Source: Stenomitos rutilans HA7619-LM2 (GTDB lineage: Bacteria; Cyanobacteriota; Cyanobacteriia; Leptolyngbyales; Leptolyngbyaceae). Taken from it: a stretch of 64,000 nt of DNA. Below, in pieces: positions 7,106 through 15,610 of the stretch. Where the stretch lies: contig JAHHIE010000002.1 in NCBI GenBank assembly GCA_019358945.1, positions 124,001 through 188,000 on the forward strand. The letters run 5' to 3'. Position 1 is the stretch's first letter, and the number at the start of each line of letters is the position of its first letter. The translations under genes were made by a program, and so were the position numbers. The notes under the pieces were generated by a model that had not been told where the DNA came from, did no database searches, and saw only the letters and a program-made list of their open reading frames with translations.

Positions 7106-8233
7106 TTAGACAACTGTCATGTTGGCTTTAGCAATGTCCAGGACTTTGGCAATTCGCATCCATTCACCGTCGCAGAAAATACGCTGGAATGATGTGTACC
7201 AATTCGTTACTTCATCGTAATCATGTAAGTAAGCTTTGTATTCGTAGTTCTGTAAAAAACCATCTCGCTCAAGATAGGTCTGCATTTTTTCAAGCTCACC
7301 TGGTGCCCAACCTGCCTTATTGATTGAGCCTGCTCCAACCCAGTAACTGATTGTTTTTTCGGTCAACTTGGCATATTGGCGCGAAACAATAATCGGTTTA
7401 CTTTCTGCCTCTGTCACCAATGTCATTACATCCGGCGAGTGTAAGATGCTGTTGTATATTTCGGTGAAAGTTAGATCACCTGGTAATAACAACTCTTTCT
7501 TATGACCGTTTCCATTTACTTGTTCAATCATGTTCTGCACTTCCCTGCGCTGTAGTCGCCCTGCCAGTAATGCTTCTTTTGCAGAGAACGCTTTGTACAG
7601 GCAAGGGACTTGATCCTTAACCTGATAATAAAACTCAAAGTTAGTCTGTGGATACAGCAAAAAAGCGCATTCTGCTATATCCCAACGACCTTCATGTAGT
7701 GCGATTGCGTCTTCTTTGGACGTACAATAAATCCGAATTTTATCGGACGGCTCCAGGACACTGCGCTCCAGGATTTCCTTATGCGTCAATAGCGGTAAGC
7801 GCTTGAAAGCGTTCTGAGCGGCTAGGCGCAATAATTCAGGGGTCATTAGGTCAGGAACACTTAGATTGATATTGTCATTTTGCCCTAACTTTGAGCAGCT
7901 ATCAGTTCTATTGTCAGCAATCGCCGTGATTGCGGTCACAGGGTCAGCAACTAGCAGCGTTCCGTGCAAACAATCATCTTGAAATTGCCACCGGGCATTG
8001 ATAGTTAACACTTGGTCACGTCCGATCGGCTTAGCCACGTACCGCAGCTTGACGGTGCCCTGCGTTTTGGCAGCAGCGACGATCTTCAACCATTGCTCTA
8101 GTGGTATCCAGTTGGTGATCGGTTTGTGCAGACAGAGTGGTACTGCCTCATCTGGTTCCCATTGTTGGGTGATCGTGCCTGATAATGTTACTGTGCACCG
8201 GGGCATTTGCATGTTCGGTTGTATCTGAGACAT
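7106..8233 (-). CDS. Hypothetical protein, 375 aa
   Basis: Large mixed-fold protein with no family I recognise. The first 115 residues are beta-rich (RCTVTLSGTITQQW), and the middle and C-terminus are helical with repeated aromatic/acidic stretches (WYTSFQRIFCDGEWMRIAK). It is transcribed alone, upstream of a 160-bp gap holding its promoter. There are no visible catalytic motifs or membrane segments. Confidence 0.65.
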   Translation of the reverse strand: MSQIQPNMQMPRCTVTLSGTITQQWEPDEAVPLCLHKPITNWIPLEQWLKIVAAAKTQGTVKLRYVAKPIGRDQVLTINARWQFQDDCLHGTLLVADPVTAITAIADNRTDSCSKLGQNDNINLSVPDLMTPELLRLAAQNAFKRLPLLTHKEILERSVLEPSDKIRIYCTSKEDAIALHEGRWDIAECAFLLYPQTNFEFYYQVKDQVPCLYKAFSAKEALLAGRLQRREVQNMIEQVNGNGHKKELLLPGDLTFTEIYNSILHSPDVMTLVTEAESKPIIVSRQYAKLTEKTISYWVGAGSINKAGWAPGELEKMQTYLERDGFLQNYEYKAYLHDYDEVTNWYTSFQRIFCDGEWMRIAKVLDIAKANMTVV

Positions 8234-8394
8234 GTTTATGCTTTGACTAGAAGGGTTTAAGGGCTTGATGCACCGCCATTAACTCTTCACCTGAGTCAAA
8301 AATTATACATCAACAAAGGTTTTGAGTGGTACATCTGTACGACTATAAAGCCGCTCAAAAATTGGCGATGTCTGTTGCAGCTTCGATTGAACAG

Positions 8395-8871
8395 TCAAAA
8401 AACTAGCCCAAACGGGTGTTTAACGAGGCTGGGTGGACGGCTTTTGCGTACTTGCACACACACTGGCACTGTCAGAACTTTTTCTTCAGCCCAGCCAGCC
8501 TTCAGGCGTGTTTTAATAACATCTCTAGGAATGCCGCGAAGCTCGACCCATTCAGCAATTGTCTTGCTTTCGCCGCGCAATGTTAAGAGTCTGTTGTTTC
8601 GCCTGTTTCTTGCTTGCTCTGCCCATGTTCCCCAAATAACGTTACCTGGCTCATAGTTGCCATCGTTATTCTTGCGCTCAAGCGTGTGCTGTGGCGATGG
8701 CTTGCCACCCATGTCTTGCAGAAAAACCGCAAAACTTTTGCGCCATTGAGGGCAAACTTTAATGCCCCTGCCGCCGTAGTGCTTGTAGCTTGGGTGAGCA
8801 GGATTAGTGCAGCGCTGAATCATTCCAGACCATGTGTCGTAGAGCGGATGCTTCGATCGCTTCTGTATCAT
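8395..8871 (-). CDS. Phage HNH/AP2-type putative homing endonuclease, 158 aa
   Basis: Begins with PLYDTWSGMIQRCTNPAHPS followed by YKHYGGRGIKVCPQW, then LERKNNDGNYEPGNVIWGTW and EQARNRRN. That order (W-x2-M-x2-R-C, YGGRGI, [LD]R-x-[ND]N-x-G-Y-x-P-x-N-x-[RIV]-W, EQ-x2-N-x-R) is typical of phage proteins annotated as HNH or AP2-domain homing-type endonucleases. A C-terminal helix-turn-helix-like segment may recognise DNA. The start overlaps the 166-aa gene upstream by 4 bp. Confidence 0.7.
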   Translation of the reverse strand: MIQKRSKHPLYDTWSGMIQRCTNPAHPSYKHYGGRGIKVCPQWRKSFAVFLQDMGGKPSPQHTLERKNNDGNYEPGNVIWGTWAEQARNRRNNRLLTLRGESKTIAEWVELRGIPRDVIKTRLKAGWAEEKVLTVPVCVQVRKSRPPSLVKHPFGLVF

Positions 8872-9368
8872 TTTTTCGCCTCGCAGCGGCAGCGGTTCAG
8901 CGAGTCTTCGTAAATGAGCGTGTCGTCCTCGTCCACATAAACTGCCTCTAGCGGTGTTTTGCCGAGCGAATAACTCAAGTCATAACGCCATCCAGGTCGT
9001 GAGTTATGCCGTAACGACTCGTAGGGGTTCTCGTATGCCATACCCACGATCGTGCCCTTATGTTTGCCGTAGTAGACCGACTCAAAGAGCTTGAACTTAG
9101 GGGCTGGTACGGCGGCGGGGATGGCTATAATCAGGCGCTCTATTGCGCCTCTTTCGTCTAGCGGGAAAACCTTGCTTTCGTGCAACACATCGCTAAGCTG
9201 GACAGGTTGATAGAAATCGATGTGGTAGTTAAAGCCAGGGTCAAAGCGACAACCATCGGCATCAGTCGTGTAAGTAAAAGCCGTGATCACGCCACACTCA
9301 CCCGCTGCTGACTGGACGTGTTGCCCTGTTTCATAATGCGGCTGCGGAAAATGGTAGGTGTTAGCCAT
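8868..9368 (-). CDS. Hypothetical protein, 166 aa, distant paralogue of 36876-37211
   Basis: The stretch PKFKLFESVYYGKHKGTIVG resembles PQFQLWQKVKHGKHTAMVTG in the 111-aa protein encoded at 36876, and in both cases the gene follows a copy of the 90-aa MTQAVLNAD protein. The domain looks like a small beta-barrel (KOW/SH3-like G-x-V/I-x-G-M/L). No function can be assigned. Confidence 0.6.
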   Translation of the reverse strand: MANTYHFPQPHYETGQHVQSAAGECGVITAFTYTTDADGCRFDPGFNYHIDFYQPVQLSDVLHESKVFPLDERGAIERLIIAIPAAVPAPKFKLFESVYYGKHKGTIVGMAYENPYESLRHNSRPGWRYDLSYSLGKTPLEAVYVDEDDTLIYEDSLNRCRCEAKK

Positions 9369-9403
9369 CGTTCTAGTCCTCTAAATGTGCAGTGGGAAAA
9401 GAA

Positions 9404-9419
9404 GGGGAGAAGGCTCCCC
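9404..9419. promoter_or_regulatory. Intergenic hairpin between the 90-aa and 166-aa genes
   Basis: GGGGAG (9404-9409) pairs with CTCCCC (9414-9419) around AAGG. A comparable hairpin lies between the paralogous genes at 36842-36869, so the pairing may control the downstream gene. Confidence 0.4.
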
Positions 9420-9439
9420 AGTTGCAGCAGGTAGAAGGA

Positions 9440-9712
9440 TTAGAACGGGGTAGTAAGCTGCTCGATTTCAGACTCAGGATCGAGCGTGTAGCCTGTCAGC
9501 TTGTAGAGGTTACGCAGATAAGCGACTTCACGTAGTACGTCGCAAAAGCCCTCTGAGAGCGTCACCACATCTAGCTTCATGGAGCGATCGAGCTTGTGGT
9601 TAATCAACGTCACCCGATGGATGTACTGACGCGGCAGGGTGACATCGAAACGGGTGGCTAACTCGTTGCTGGTGAGGAGGAATGGGTCAGCGTTGAGAAC
9701 GGCTTGAGTCAT
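9440..9712 (-). CDS. Hypothetical protein, 90 aa, close paralogue of 36555-36830
   Basis: The first 25 residues (beginning MTQAVLNADPFLLTSNE) are identical to those of the protein at 36555; similarity continues through HRVTLINHKLDRSMKLDVV and fades at the C-terminus. No known family recognised. It is the first leftward gene across from the RHH regulator at 9901, exactly as its copy is first across from the XRE regulator at 36397. Confidence 0.75.
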   Translation of the reverse strand: MTQAVLNADPFLLTSNELATRFDVTLPRQYIHRVTLINHKLDRSMKLDVVTLSEGFCDVLREVAYLRNLYKLTGYTLDPESEIEQLTTPF

Positions 9713-9805
9713 AATGAGTGCAGATCCTTTTGTAGAAGGGGATTTAGAGAGCCGCTGTGAACTTCTTGGTCGGAGAGAGCAGCGGTTTCTCTATGTCACT
9801 ATCTT

Positions 9806-9865
9806 AGTAATACTGAGTATGCTTGTCAACATATTGAGTAATACTTGTGCTACGATAGTATTAAT
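9806..9865. promoter_or_regulatory. Operator repeats between divergent RHH regulator and 90-aa gene
   Basis: AGTAATACT occurs at 9806-9814 and 9837-9845, and its inverted form AGTATTAAT (8 of 9) at 9857-9865. Short tandem and inverted boxes like these are normal targets of ribbon-helix-helix dimers, and an RHH gene starts 36 bp downstream. Confidence 0.65.
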
Positions 9866-9900
9866 CAAGCGATACTGATGTTGTCGCTTGGGGTTGTTGT

Positions 9901-10227
9901 ATGCCGGAAGGTAAAGAGAAGATGGCTAGAACTTCTATAACAGTTCCAGAAAGTCTGCTAGAGCGATTTAGAAAGTATTGCGATAAACAGCGCCGCTCTG
10001 TTTCATCTCAAATAGCTTTGCTAATGGAGGAGGTGGTTGATGATACAGATGCGCCTGTGCCCGGATCGTTTGCTCAATCCACTCATGTGAAGAGCTTAGA
10101 AGACGCTGACACCGATATCGTGGTTACTGATGTCGGACACGGCAATCCCGGAAATTTTAGTAAGCCGCGTTCCGAGTTTTCGGAACCGAAAATACGAGAC
10201 GCGGGTGAGGAGGAGAGTAATGCTTAA
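9901..10227 (+). CDS. Ribbon-helix-helix regulator, 108 aa
   Basis: Residues 8-45 (ARTSITVPESLLERFRKYCD, then RRSVSSQIALLMEE) form an RHH (CopG/Arc/MetJ) domain: a beta strand with alternating Arg/Thr/Ile, helix A, turn and helix B. The rest is an acidic, probably disordered tail. An internal ATG at 9922 preceded by AGAGAAG is an alternative start. It probably binds the AGTAATACT boxes upstream. Its stop overlaps the start of the GIY-YIG gene by 8 bp. Confidence 0.8.
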   Translation: MPEGKEKMARTSITVPESLLERFRKYCDKQRRSVSSQIALLMEEVVDDTDAPVPGSFAQSTHVKSLEDADTDIVVTDVGHGNPGNFSKPRSEFSEPKIRDAGEEESNA

Positions 10228-10714
10228 CCCATCCACTCTTGATCCTCTGTCCTTGCCATCTTTACCGCTTGAACAGCGATCGCAACTACCCACATCCCCT
10301 TGCATCTACTTCGCGATCGATAGCCGAGGTGTTGTTCAGTGCATAGGCGGCACTGGTAATCTACAGAAGCGATGGCTACAGCATCATCGGTACAAACAAC
10401 TGAAGAACCTCGGTAGCATATCCGTAGCTTACTTGTCCGTTGACAAGCCAGCGCTGTTACGAGAGATTGAAGATGCTCTCATTGCTTGGTTTAATCCACC
10501 GCTGAATGGTTCGGCGGTTGTAGGAGAGATTCGGAGGGTGTCACTCTGCTTGGAGGAGGATCTGAAGGAAAAGCTTGAGCGTTTAGCCAAAGCGCGTAAG
10601 CGTTCGCTAAGCAATCTAATCGAAACTTGCATGGAAGAAATTGCGAAGCAGGCTGAGAAGAGCGGCGAACTTGAGGGCGAAGGCGATCGACCACAGGGCA
10701 AGAAAAAAGACTAA
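10220..10714 (+). CDS. GIY-YIG domain fused to RHH domain, 164 aa
   Basis: The ATG at 10220 follows GAGGAGGAG. Residues 26-97 form a GIY-YIG fold: PCIYFAID (GIY strand), VVQCIGGTGNLQKRW (YIG strand, catalytic Arg51), REIEDALIAWFNPPLN (Glu82, Asn96). The YIG Tyr is Cys here, so catalytic activity is doubtful. Residues 104-145 (RRVSLCLEEDLKEKLERLAK then RSLSNLIETCMEE) are an RHH DNA-binding domain. The paralogue at 35533 keeps the same N-terminus but has an XRE domain at the C-terminus. The fusion suggests a DNA-targeted GIY-YIG module that may cut or simply bind operators of its own family. Confidence 0.8.
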   Translation: MLNPSTLDPLSLPSLPLEQRSQLPTSPCIYFAIDSRGVVQCIGGTGNLQKRWLQHHRYKQLKNLGSISVAYLSVDKPALLREIEDALIAWFNPPLNGSAVVGEIRRVSLCLEEDLKEKLERLAKARKRSLSNLIETCMEEIAKQAEKSGELEGEGDRPQGKKKD

Positions 10715-10801
10715 CCAACGAACGTCTTAAACGCTCGTTGACATATCGCTAGCCGCACGCTTACGGCGCTCAAAGCAGTTTTTGAGAAAGGGTAGACAGA
10801 T

Positions 10802-11623
10802 ATGAATGTGCAAGCGCTCCTACTAGCTCTAAGCCTTGGTGAGGAGAAAGACTGGGAGTTTAAGTCTGCTAAAGGAGGTTTGCCAGGAGCTTTGTGGGAC
10901 ACTTACAGCGCTATGGCTAACACTGGTGGTGGTGTCATTGTTTTGGGTGTCAAGCAAGAAGGAGAAGAGTTCTCTATTGAGGGCTTGGAGAATCCGTCTA
11001 AAATCAAAAAAGCCTTTTGGGACACTATCAATAACAGAGGGAAAGTCAGTTATAACTTATTGCACGATGAAGACGTAACTTTATTGGGTGCTGAAGAGAG
11101 AAATGTCTTAGTGATTAGAGTTCCTAGAGCTACTCGAAGGCAGCGTCCTATTTATACCGGACAAAACCCACTATTTGGCACGTATCGTCGAAATTATGAA
11201 GGAGATTACCGCTGCTCTCCTGATGAAGTCGGAAGAATGCTGGCTGATCAGGCAGAAGAACCCGCAGACAGTCTTATTATTGAGAATTTCAACTTTGACG
11301 ATTTAGATCCGCTTAGTTTGCAGCAATATCGGCAGCGATTTTCTGCGAGATCTCCGGCACATCCTTGGTTGGCAGAGGACTTGAAAGGGTTGCTTACAAA
11401 ACTTGGAGGATGGCGTAAGGATCGTCAAACTCAAGATGAAGGGCTAACGATTGCGGGTTTATTAATGTTTGGTAAGGACGAAGCCATCAAAGCCTCCGAG
11501 GTACTCCCGCCACAGCGAAGCTTGGCGGTGATGGGGGATAGGAGCGGCACTTTCGGGGTTCGATACCCCCGAAAGTGCCAAGCTAGTCGGCGGGCGAAAG
11601 TTGATGCTCCACATACGCTTTAA
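10802..11623 (+). pseudogene. AlbA_2/Schlafen-type ATP-binding protein, truncated by IS605
   Basis: The N-terminus has EEKDWEFKSAKGGLPGALWD then MANTGGGVIVLGVK, the hallmark of AlbA_2 (Schlafen AlbA_2, a divergent ATPase-like domain common in regulators and defence proteins). Normal proteins carry a long C-terminal winged-helix region of 300 or more residues. Here the coding sequence reads into the left end of an IS605-family element at about 11500; the last ~40 codons are IS sequence. The missing part is not found beyond the IS, where a different gene's tail appears, so a deletion accompanied or followed insertion. Confidence 0.7.
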
Positions 11624-11990
11624 GTTGTTCAAGGGTTACACCTCCGGCTGATGCTACGAAATAAGCTCCAGTCCAGAACACAGGCTTGCGGTAGACCTGA
11701 TCAAGTTCTTCTGCAAACTCTTTACGAATTAAACGACTGGACACAGTTTTTAGGTTGTTGACCAACTTGCTCACTTCAACATCAGGTGGATAATCAATCA
11801 ACAGGTGAACATGGTCAGCTTCACCGTTGAACTCAATTACTTTGCTACGCCACTTTTGACAGGTTGCCTTGAGGATCTCTCCCAGTCGATTTAGGATGGC
11901 TTGACTGATGACCTTTTTTCGGTACTTGGTTACAAGCACTAAATGTATGTTGAGCTTGTAAACACAGCGATAGCCTTTGTTGTACTTCAT
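11583..11990 (-). CDS. tnpA: IS200/IS605 Y1 transposase TnpA, 135 aa
   Basis: HUH single-strand transposase. The His-hydrophobic-His motif is H60-V-H62 (EADHVHLLIDYPP) and the nucleophile is probably Tyr125 in LKAYVEHQ. Length and motif spacing are normal for the family, so it is probably intact. It is divergent from tnpB, with 23 bp between the two starts. Confidence 0.95.
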   Translation of the reverse strand: MKYNKGYRCVYKLNIHLVLVTKYRKKVISQAILNRLGEILKATCQKWRSKVIEFNGEADHVHLLIDYPPDVEVSKLVNNLKTVSSRLIRKEFAEELDQVYRKPVFWTGAYFVASAGGVTLEQLKAYVEHQLSPAD

Positions 11991-12013
11991 TGCACTAATG
12001 TTAGACTAGTACA

Positions 12014-13279
12014 ATGCTACTCACATACCAGTACAAACTCAACCCCACTCCGGGACAGGCGGCAATTATGGCGCTCTGGGGCGAGTTACTGCGGCGGCAT
12101 TGGAACTATGCGCTCGGTCAAAGGCTTGACTGGCTGCGACGTACCCGTTGCCAGATTGACCGATGCAGTCTTGTCTCTGAGCCGATTGGTGAGGTTTCTG
12201 AAAAGGTTGATTACTATACTCAAGCATCGGATTTACGCACGACTAAAGAACTGTTCCCGGAATACAAAGACATCTATTCCGATTGCCAGCAGCAGAATTT
12301 AATGAGACTGGACAAAGCCTGGAAGCGCTGGCTGCTTCCCGACAAAAACGGAAAACGTGGCGGCATGCCGCGCTTCAAGAAACGAGGTGATATTTGCTCG
12401 TTTACCTTTCCGCGTGTGAACTGCCCTAAAGCGGGAGCAACACTAACCGGAAATACTTTGAAGCTTTCCAGAATCGGTGAGATGGCAGTGGTTTTGCACC
12501 GCTCAATCCCGAACGGTTTTAACCTCAAGCAAGCTACTATCTTGCATAAAGCGGATGGCTGGTATGTCAGCCTCAGTTTGGAGGACGGGACGGTTCCAGA
12601 ACCGTTACCTGTCGATGCAATCAAATCAGTAGTTGGCATTGATGTTGGGTTAGAAAAGTTTTTGGCAACCTCAGATGGTCAAGCAGTACAGATTCCGCAG
12701 TTTTACCGGAAAGCGCAAAAGCAATTAGCCCGTCAACAGCGCCAACTTTCCCGCAAGCAAAAGGGGTCTAACAACTACCAGAAACAAGCAAATCGAGTGG
12801 CAAAGCTGCATCTGCACATTGCCCGTCAACGCAAAGACTTTCACTACCAGGTTGCACACTGGCTTTGTGATTTGTATGACTTGATAGCGTTTGAGCACTT
12901 GAACATCAAAGGACTTGCCAGAACCCGACTGGCAAAATCGATACTGGATGCCGCCTGGGGCGCATTCCTGAACATCCTGCAAGCAGTAGCGGTCAAACGC
13001 GGCAAGTGGGCAATAGAAGGCGACGCTAGGGGCACCAGTATTGAATGTTCGAGTTGCGGTGAACGGGTTGAAAAAATGCTGAAAGATCGAGTGCATAGCT
13101 GTTGCTGTGGGCTGGTGATTGACCGAGATTGGAATAGCGGCATTAACATCTTGAATCGAGTACAACGGACGCTTGGACTAGCGTTTGCTGGCTGTGGAGG
13201 CTTAGGGGTTGCCCTGCCTGTGAAGCAGCATTTTTCAATTGTGAGATTGGAAGCCCTCGTTACACCGCTCTGCGGTTAG
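12014..13279 (+). CDS. tnpB: TnpB RNA-guided nuclease of IS605, 421 aa
   Basis: Full-length OrfB. RuvC-like motifs: GIDVGLEKFLATSDG (first Asp), FEHLNIKGLAR (Glu) and VIDRDWNSGIN (last Asp). A zinc ribbon CSSC ... SCCCG lies between the second and third motifs. TnpB proteins of this family use an omega-RNA derived from the element's right end to cut DNA at donor sites. The 3' end of the gene and the right-end hairpin at 13264-13290 would encode that RNA. Confidence 0.93.
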   Translation: MLLTYQYKLNPTPGQAAIMALWGELLRRHWNYALGQRLDWLRRTRCQIDRCSLVSEPIGEVSEKVDYYTQASDLRTTKELFPEYKDIYSDCQQQNLMRLDKAWKRWLLPDKNGKRGGMPRFKKRGDICSFTFPRVNCPKAGATLTGNTLKLSRIGEMAVVLHRSIPNGFNLKQATILHKADGWYVSLSLEDGTVPEPLPVDAIKSVVGIDVGLEKFLATSDGQAVQIPQFYRKAQKQLARQQRQLSRKQKGSNNYQKQANRVAKLHLHIARQRKDFHYQVAHWLCDLYDLIAFEHLNIKGLARTRLAKSILDAAWGAFLNILQAVAVKRGKWAIEGDARGTSIECSSCGERVEKMLKDRVHSCCCGLVIDRDWNSGINILNRVQRTLGLAFAGCGGLGVALPVKQHFSIVRLEALVTPLCG

Positions 13280-13290
13280 CGGCGGGAGTT

Positions 13291-13391
13291 GTCACTGAGC
13301 AGATTACCGATCCTCGCTTCGGTAAGGTCAACATCTACCCGCGATCAATCCTGGAGCAGGTGTTTGCAGGAGCGGTCAGCATTCCGAGCTA
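13291..13391 (+). pseudogene. 3' remnant of an antirepressor-like gene
   Basis: Directly after the IS right end an open frame encodes EQITDPRFGKVNIYPRSILE then QVFAGAVSIPS and stops. It is nearly identical to the C-terminus of the 179-aa protein at 24459 (EQIYDPRFGKVNIYPQSILE). The rest of the gene is missing, so the IS605 insertion or a later deletion removed about 0.4 kb or more. By analogy with the two other cassettes, an antirepressor gene once stood downstream of the GIY-YIG gene here. Confidence 0.75.
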
Positions 13392-13452
13392 AGGAAGTCA
13401 CACCAACAGAGCGGTGCTGACAATATGTCATCGTGACTTAATCATGCAGCGA

Positions 13453-13851
13453 CTACGCAAAAACAGGCGTTGTATCTGTATAGAAACGCACTGATTTTAC
13501 TAAACCAGCTTCATTGAGATCCGTGAAAGCGACTGCCCGGATAGAAACTTTCTTTTCATCTAAACGAGTGTAATGATTGATGGCTTCTAAAACGTAGTTT
13601 TGGTCGGTTCCGTAGATGTTTAGAAGTTCGTGTTCTAACGCCTTGAAGCTTCGCCAATAAGCGCCAAGTCCTTGCGTAATCGCTTCCTTGCCCTTCATCG
13701 GAGGACTATTGTTAGATTGGACTTCACAATCATCTGCTAGAAAGTTAGCGTAAGCTTCTATATCCAAGCTATCGAGTGCCTGTAAATACTGAAGATAACG
13801 TTCGTAAGCTGACTCAGAGATCTGATTGATTCTCAACGAATTGGTTTTCAC
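13453..13851 (-). CDS. SnoaL-like / NTF2-fold protein, 132 aa
   Basis: Starts with YERYLQYLQALDSLDIEAYA followed by NFLADDCEVQSNN and PPMKGKEAITQGLGAYWRSF; the order helix, F-[LA]-x-D-D-[CV], G-[KR]-E-A-I is typical of SnoaL-like polyketide-cyclase/steroid-isomerase-fold proteins. The substrate cannot be predicted. It looks like chromosomal cargo rather than a phage gene and is next to an efflux pump in the same orientation. Confidence 0.75.
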   Translation of the reverse strand: MKTNSLRINQISESAYERYLQYLQALDSLDIEAYANFLADDCEVQSNNSPPMKGKEAITQGLGAYWRSFKALEHELLNIYGTDQNYVLEAINHYTRLDEKKVSIRAVAFTDLNEAGLVKSVRFYTDTTPVFA

Positions 13852-13935
13852 TTCTATCTCCTTCTGTAGCCGTAACTTTACACAGGGTACGGCATAGTTG
13901 CAACATTATCTATTCCCAGTGCCATCTGTAAGACA

Positions 13936-13952
13936 GCGTTGGGAGTATGTCA
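13936..13952 (+). other. Solo IS605-type right-end signature
   Basis: GCGTTGGGAGTATGTCA matches the GCG...GGGAGT(A)TGTCA pattern seen at the right ends of the IS elements at 13277-13292 and (reverse strand) 32294-32312. No tnpA or tnpB is attached. It abuts the stop of the MFS gene. The match is short, so it may be coincidental. Confidence 0.4.
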
Positions 13953-13954
13953 AC

Positions 13955-15532
13955 TCATGAGCTTATTTTCTCACGCTGCTCAATCATCAACGCTGCGGTG
14001 ACTGCACTTGCGATCGCCAAGCCCGCCGACAGCCACATCACCCAACGAAAGCCATCTAAAAACGCTGCGGCGATCGCCGCTTTCAAGGCGGCTGCCACTT
14101 CAGCCCGCAAGCCGGGAGGGATGCTTGCTGCCGCCAAGTTGATACGTTGGGTGTCTAAAAACTGCTGTGCCTCTGAAGGTAGTTGTAGTGGTACAAGACG
14201 TTGGTTCAGGCTGTGGTTGAACCGATTTAGCATCACCAGACCAAAGACAGCGATTGCCATCAGGCTAGCAATCCGAGAAACAGCGTTATTAACCCCTGAG
14301 GCGACTCCCACATAACGCCCATCGACAGCGTTCATCACCGCAGTCGTTAGAGGAGCCACACAGATTGCCATGCCCAAACCCAAAATGACGACGGCGGGAA
14401 AGAAGGTAGTCCAATAGCTACCACCAATACCAGGGCGTGTCATGAAGCCGAGACCAACTGCTGCAATCGCTGTACCAATAATCAACGGTTGTCGGGCACC
14501 GTAGCGATCAACCAGTCCTCCTGACCACCGTGAGAGGAGAAACATAATGATCGGAAAGGGCACGAGAGCGGCTCCAGCACCTGTGGTTGAGTAGCCCTGC
14601 ACTTGAATGAGATTGAAGGGAAGAAAGAACAATGCACCGCCTAAGGCAGAGTACAGCAAAAAGGTGAGCAGATTGGCACCACTAAAGGTACGAGAACGAA
14701 ACAGGGCTAACGGCAGCATGGGCGAAGCGAGGCGAGCTTCTACCCAAAAAAAGAGACCTGAAATTACTACCCCTACCGTGAGCGCGCTTATAACAAAGAG
14801 ATTAAACCCCATACTGGCAGACTCTAGCAAGCCATAAATCATGCCACTCAACCCTATGATCGCTAATAGTGCTCCCAGCCAGTCCAACTGCAAGGCTTCA
14901 GCATCACGGCTTTCGGGAACACGCCAAAGGCTAATTAGAATGACAATGGCTGCTAGCGGCAGATTAATCAGAAAGATCCAACGCCACGATAAAGCTTCAA
15001 TTAACCACCCACCAAGTATGGGGCCAGCGGCTGAAGTCATGGCTGTGAACCCCGACCATAGCCCGATGGCGGCTCCGCGTTGTGCATCGGTAAAGGAAGC
15101 ACCAATAATTGCTAGACTGCCAGGGATCAGCAACGCTCCACCGATGCCCTGAATGCCACGAGCAATGATCAGTTGCTGGATCGTGGGAGCTAAGCCACAC
15201 CAAGCAGAGGCGATCGCAAAAAGTGCCACGCCTAAGATAAAAATTCGTCGTCGTCCAAAATGGTCACCCAACGAACCACCGACCAGGATCAGCGCCGCTA
15301 CGAATAGAGCATACGCTTCTACCACCCATTGCACATCTGCAACCGTTGCCTTTAAGCCTGTTTGCAATACGGGTAGAGCCACATTCACCACCGTACTGTC
15401 AATGAAAGCCATGCTAGAGCCAAGAATTGTAGCCGCCAGCACCCATGCTCTAGCATTTTGCCGACAAGGGGTAGAAGGTTTTTTTGAACGAATAACTCCT
15501 TCATCACACGGCGGTTTGATTGTATGTGTCAC
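13955..15532 (-). CDS. DHA2-family MFS efflux transporter, 525 aa
   Basis: Fourteen-helix drug:H+ antiporter (EmrB/QacA type). Visible motifs: motif D1 FIDSTVVNVALPVLQ after the first helix, motif A GGSLGDHFGRRRIFI in loop 2-3, and motif C SAAGPILGGWL in helix 5. The protein lies in the inner membrane and would export hydrophobic or cationic compounds; the substrate is unknown. Length is normal and there is no frame disruption. It lies between two same-orientation IS605 right-end signatures (13936 and 15611), suggesting it was acquired as cargo. Confidence 0.9.
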   Translation of the reverse strand: MTHTIKPPCDEGVIRSKKPSTPCRQNARAWVLAATILGSSMAFIDSTVVNVALPVLQTGLKATVADVQWVVEAYALFVAALILVGGSLGDHFGRRRIFILGVALFAIASAWCGLAPTIQQLIIARGIQGIGGALLIPGSLAIIGASFTDAQRGAAIGLWSGFTAMTSAAGPILGGWLIEALSWRWIFLINLPLAAIVILISLWRVPESRDAEALQLDWLGALLAIIGLSGMIYGLLESASMGFNLFVISALTVGVVISGLFFWVEARLASPMLPLALFRSRTFSGANLLTFLLYSALGGALFFLPFNLIQVQGYSTTGAGAALVPFPIIMFLLSRWSGGLVDRYGARQPLIIGTAIAAVGLGFMTRPGIGGSYWTTFFPAVVILGLGMAICVAPLTTAVMNAVDGRYVGVASGVNNAVSRIASLMAIAVFGLVMLNRFNHSLNQRLVPLQLPSEAQQFLDTQRINLAAASIPPGLRAEVAAALKAAIAAAFLDGFRWVMWLSAGLAIASAVTAALMIEQREKISS

Positions 15533-15610
15533 GTCCTAGCTTTCCTGACAGTTGCCTTCGCTATCTTAGAATTGCTTTGCTATCGATGGTAGTCTCATTT
15601 CAAAAAACAA

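Larger units (their letters stand above)
11501..13290. mobile_element. IS605-type element with divergent tnpA and tnpB
   Basis: Contains tnpA (leftward) and tnpB (rightward). The left end shows an imperfect hairpin CCGCCA/TGGCGG (11506-11527) and a perfect 13-bp hairpin GGCACTTTCGGGG/CCCCGAAAGTGCC (11546-11579) downstream of tnpA. The right end has ACCGC-TCT-GCGGT (13264-13276) followed by TAGCGGCGGGAGT. ACTCCCGCC at 11502-11510 is the exact complement of GGCGGGAGT at 13281-13289. IS605 elements move as single strands via such subterminal hairpins. Exact ends are estimates. Confidence 0.8.

Noticed and set aside
14607-15539. Plus-strand frames antisense to the efflux gene
   Set aside because: The minus-strand MFS protein has strong family motifs over its whole length.
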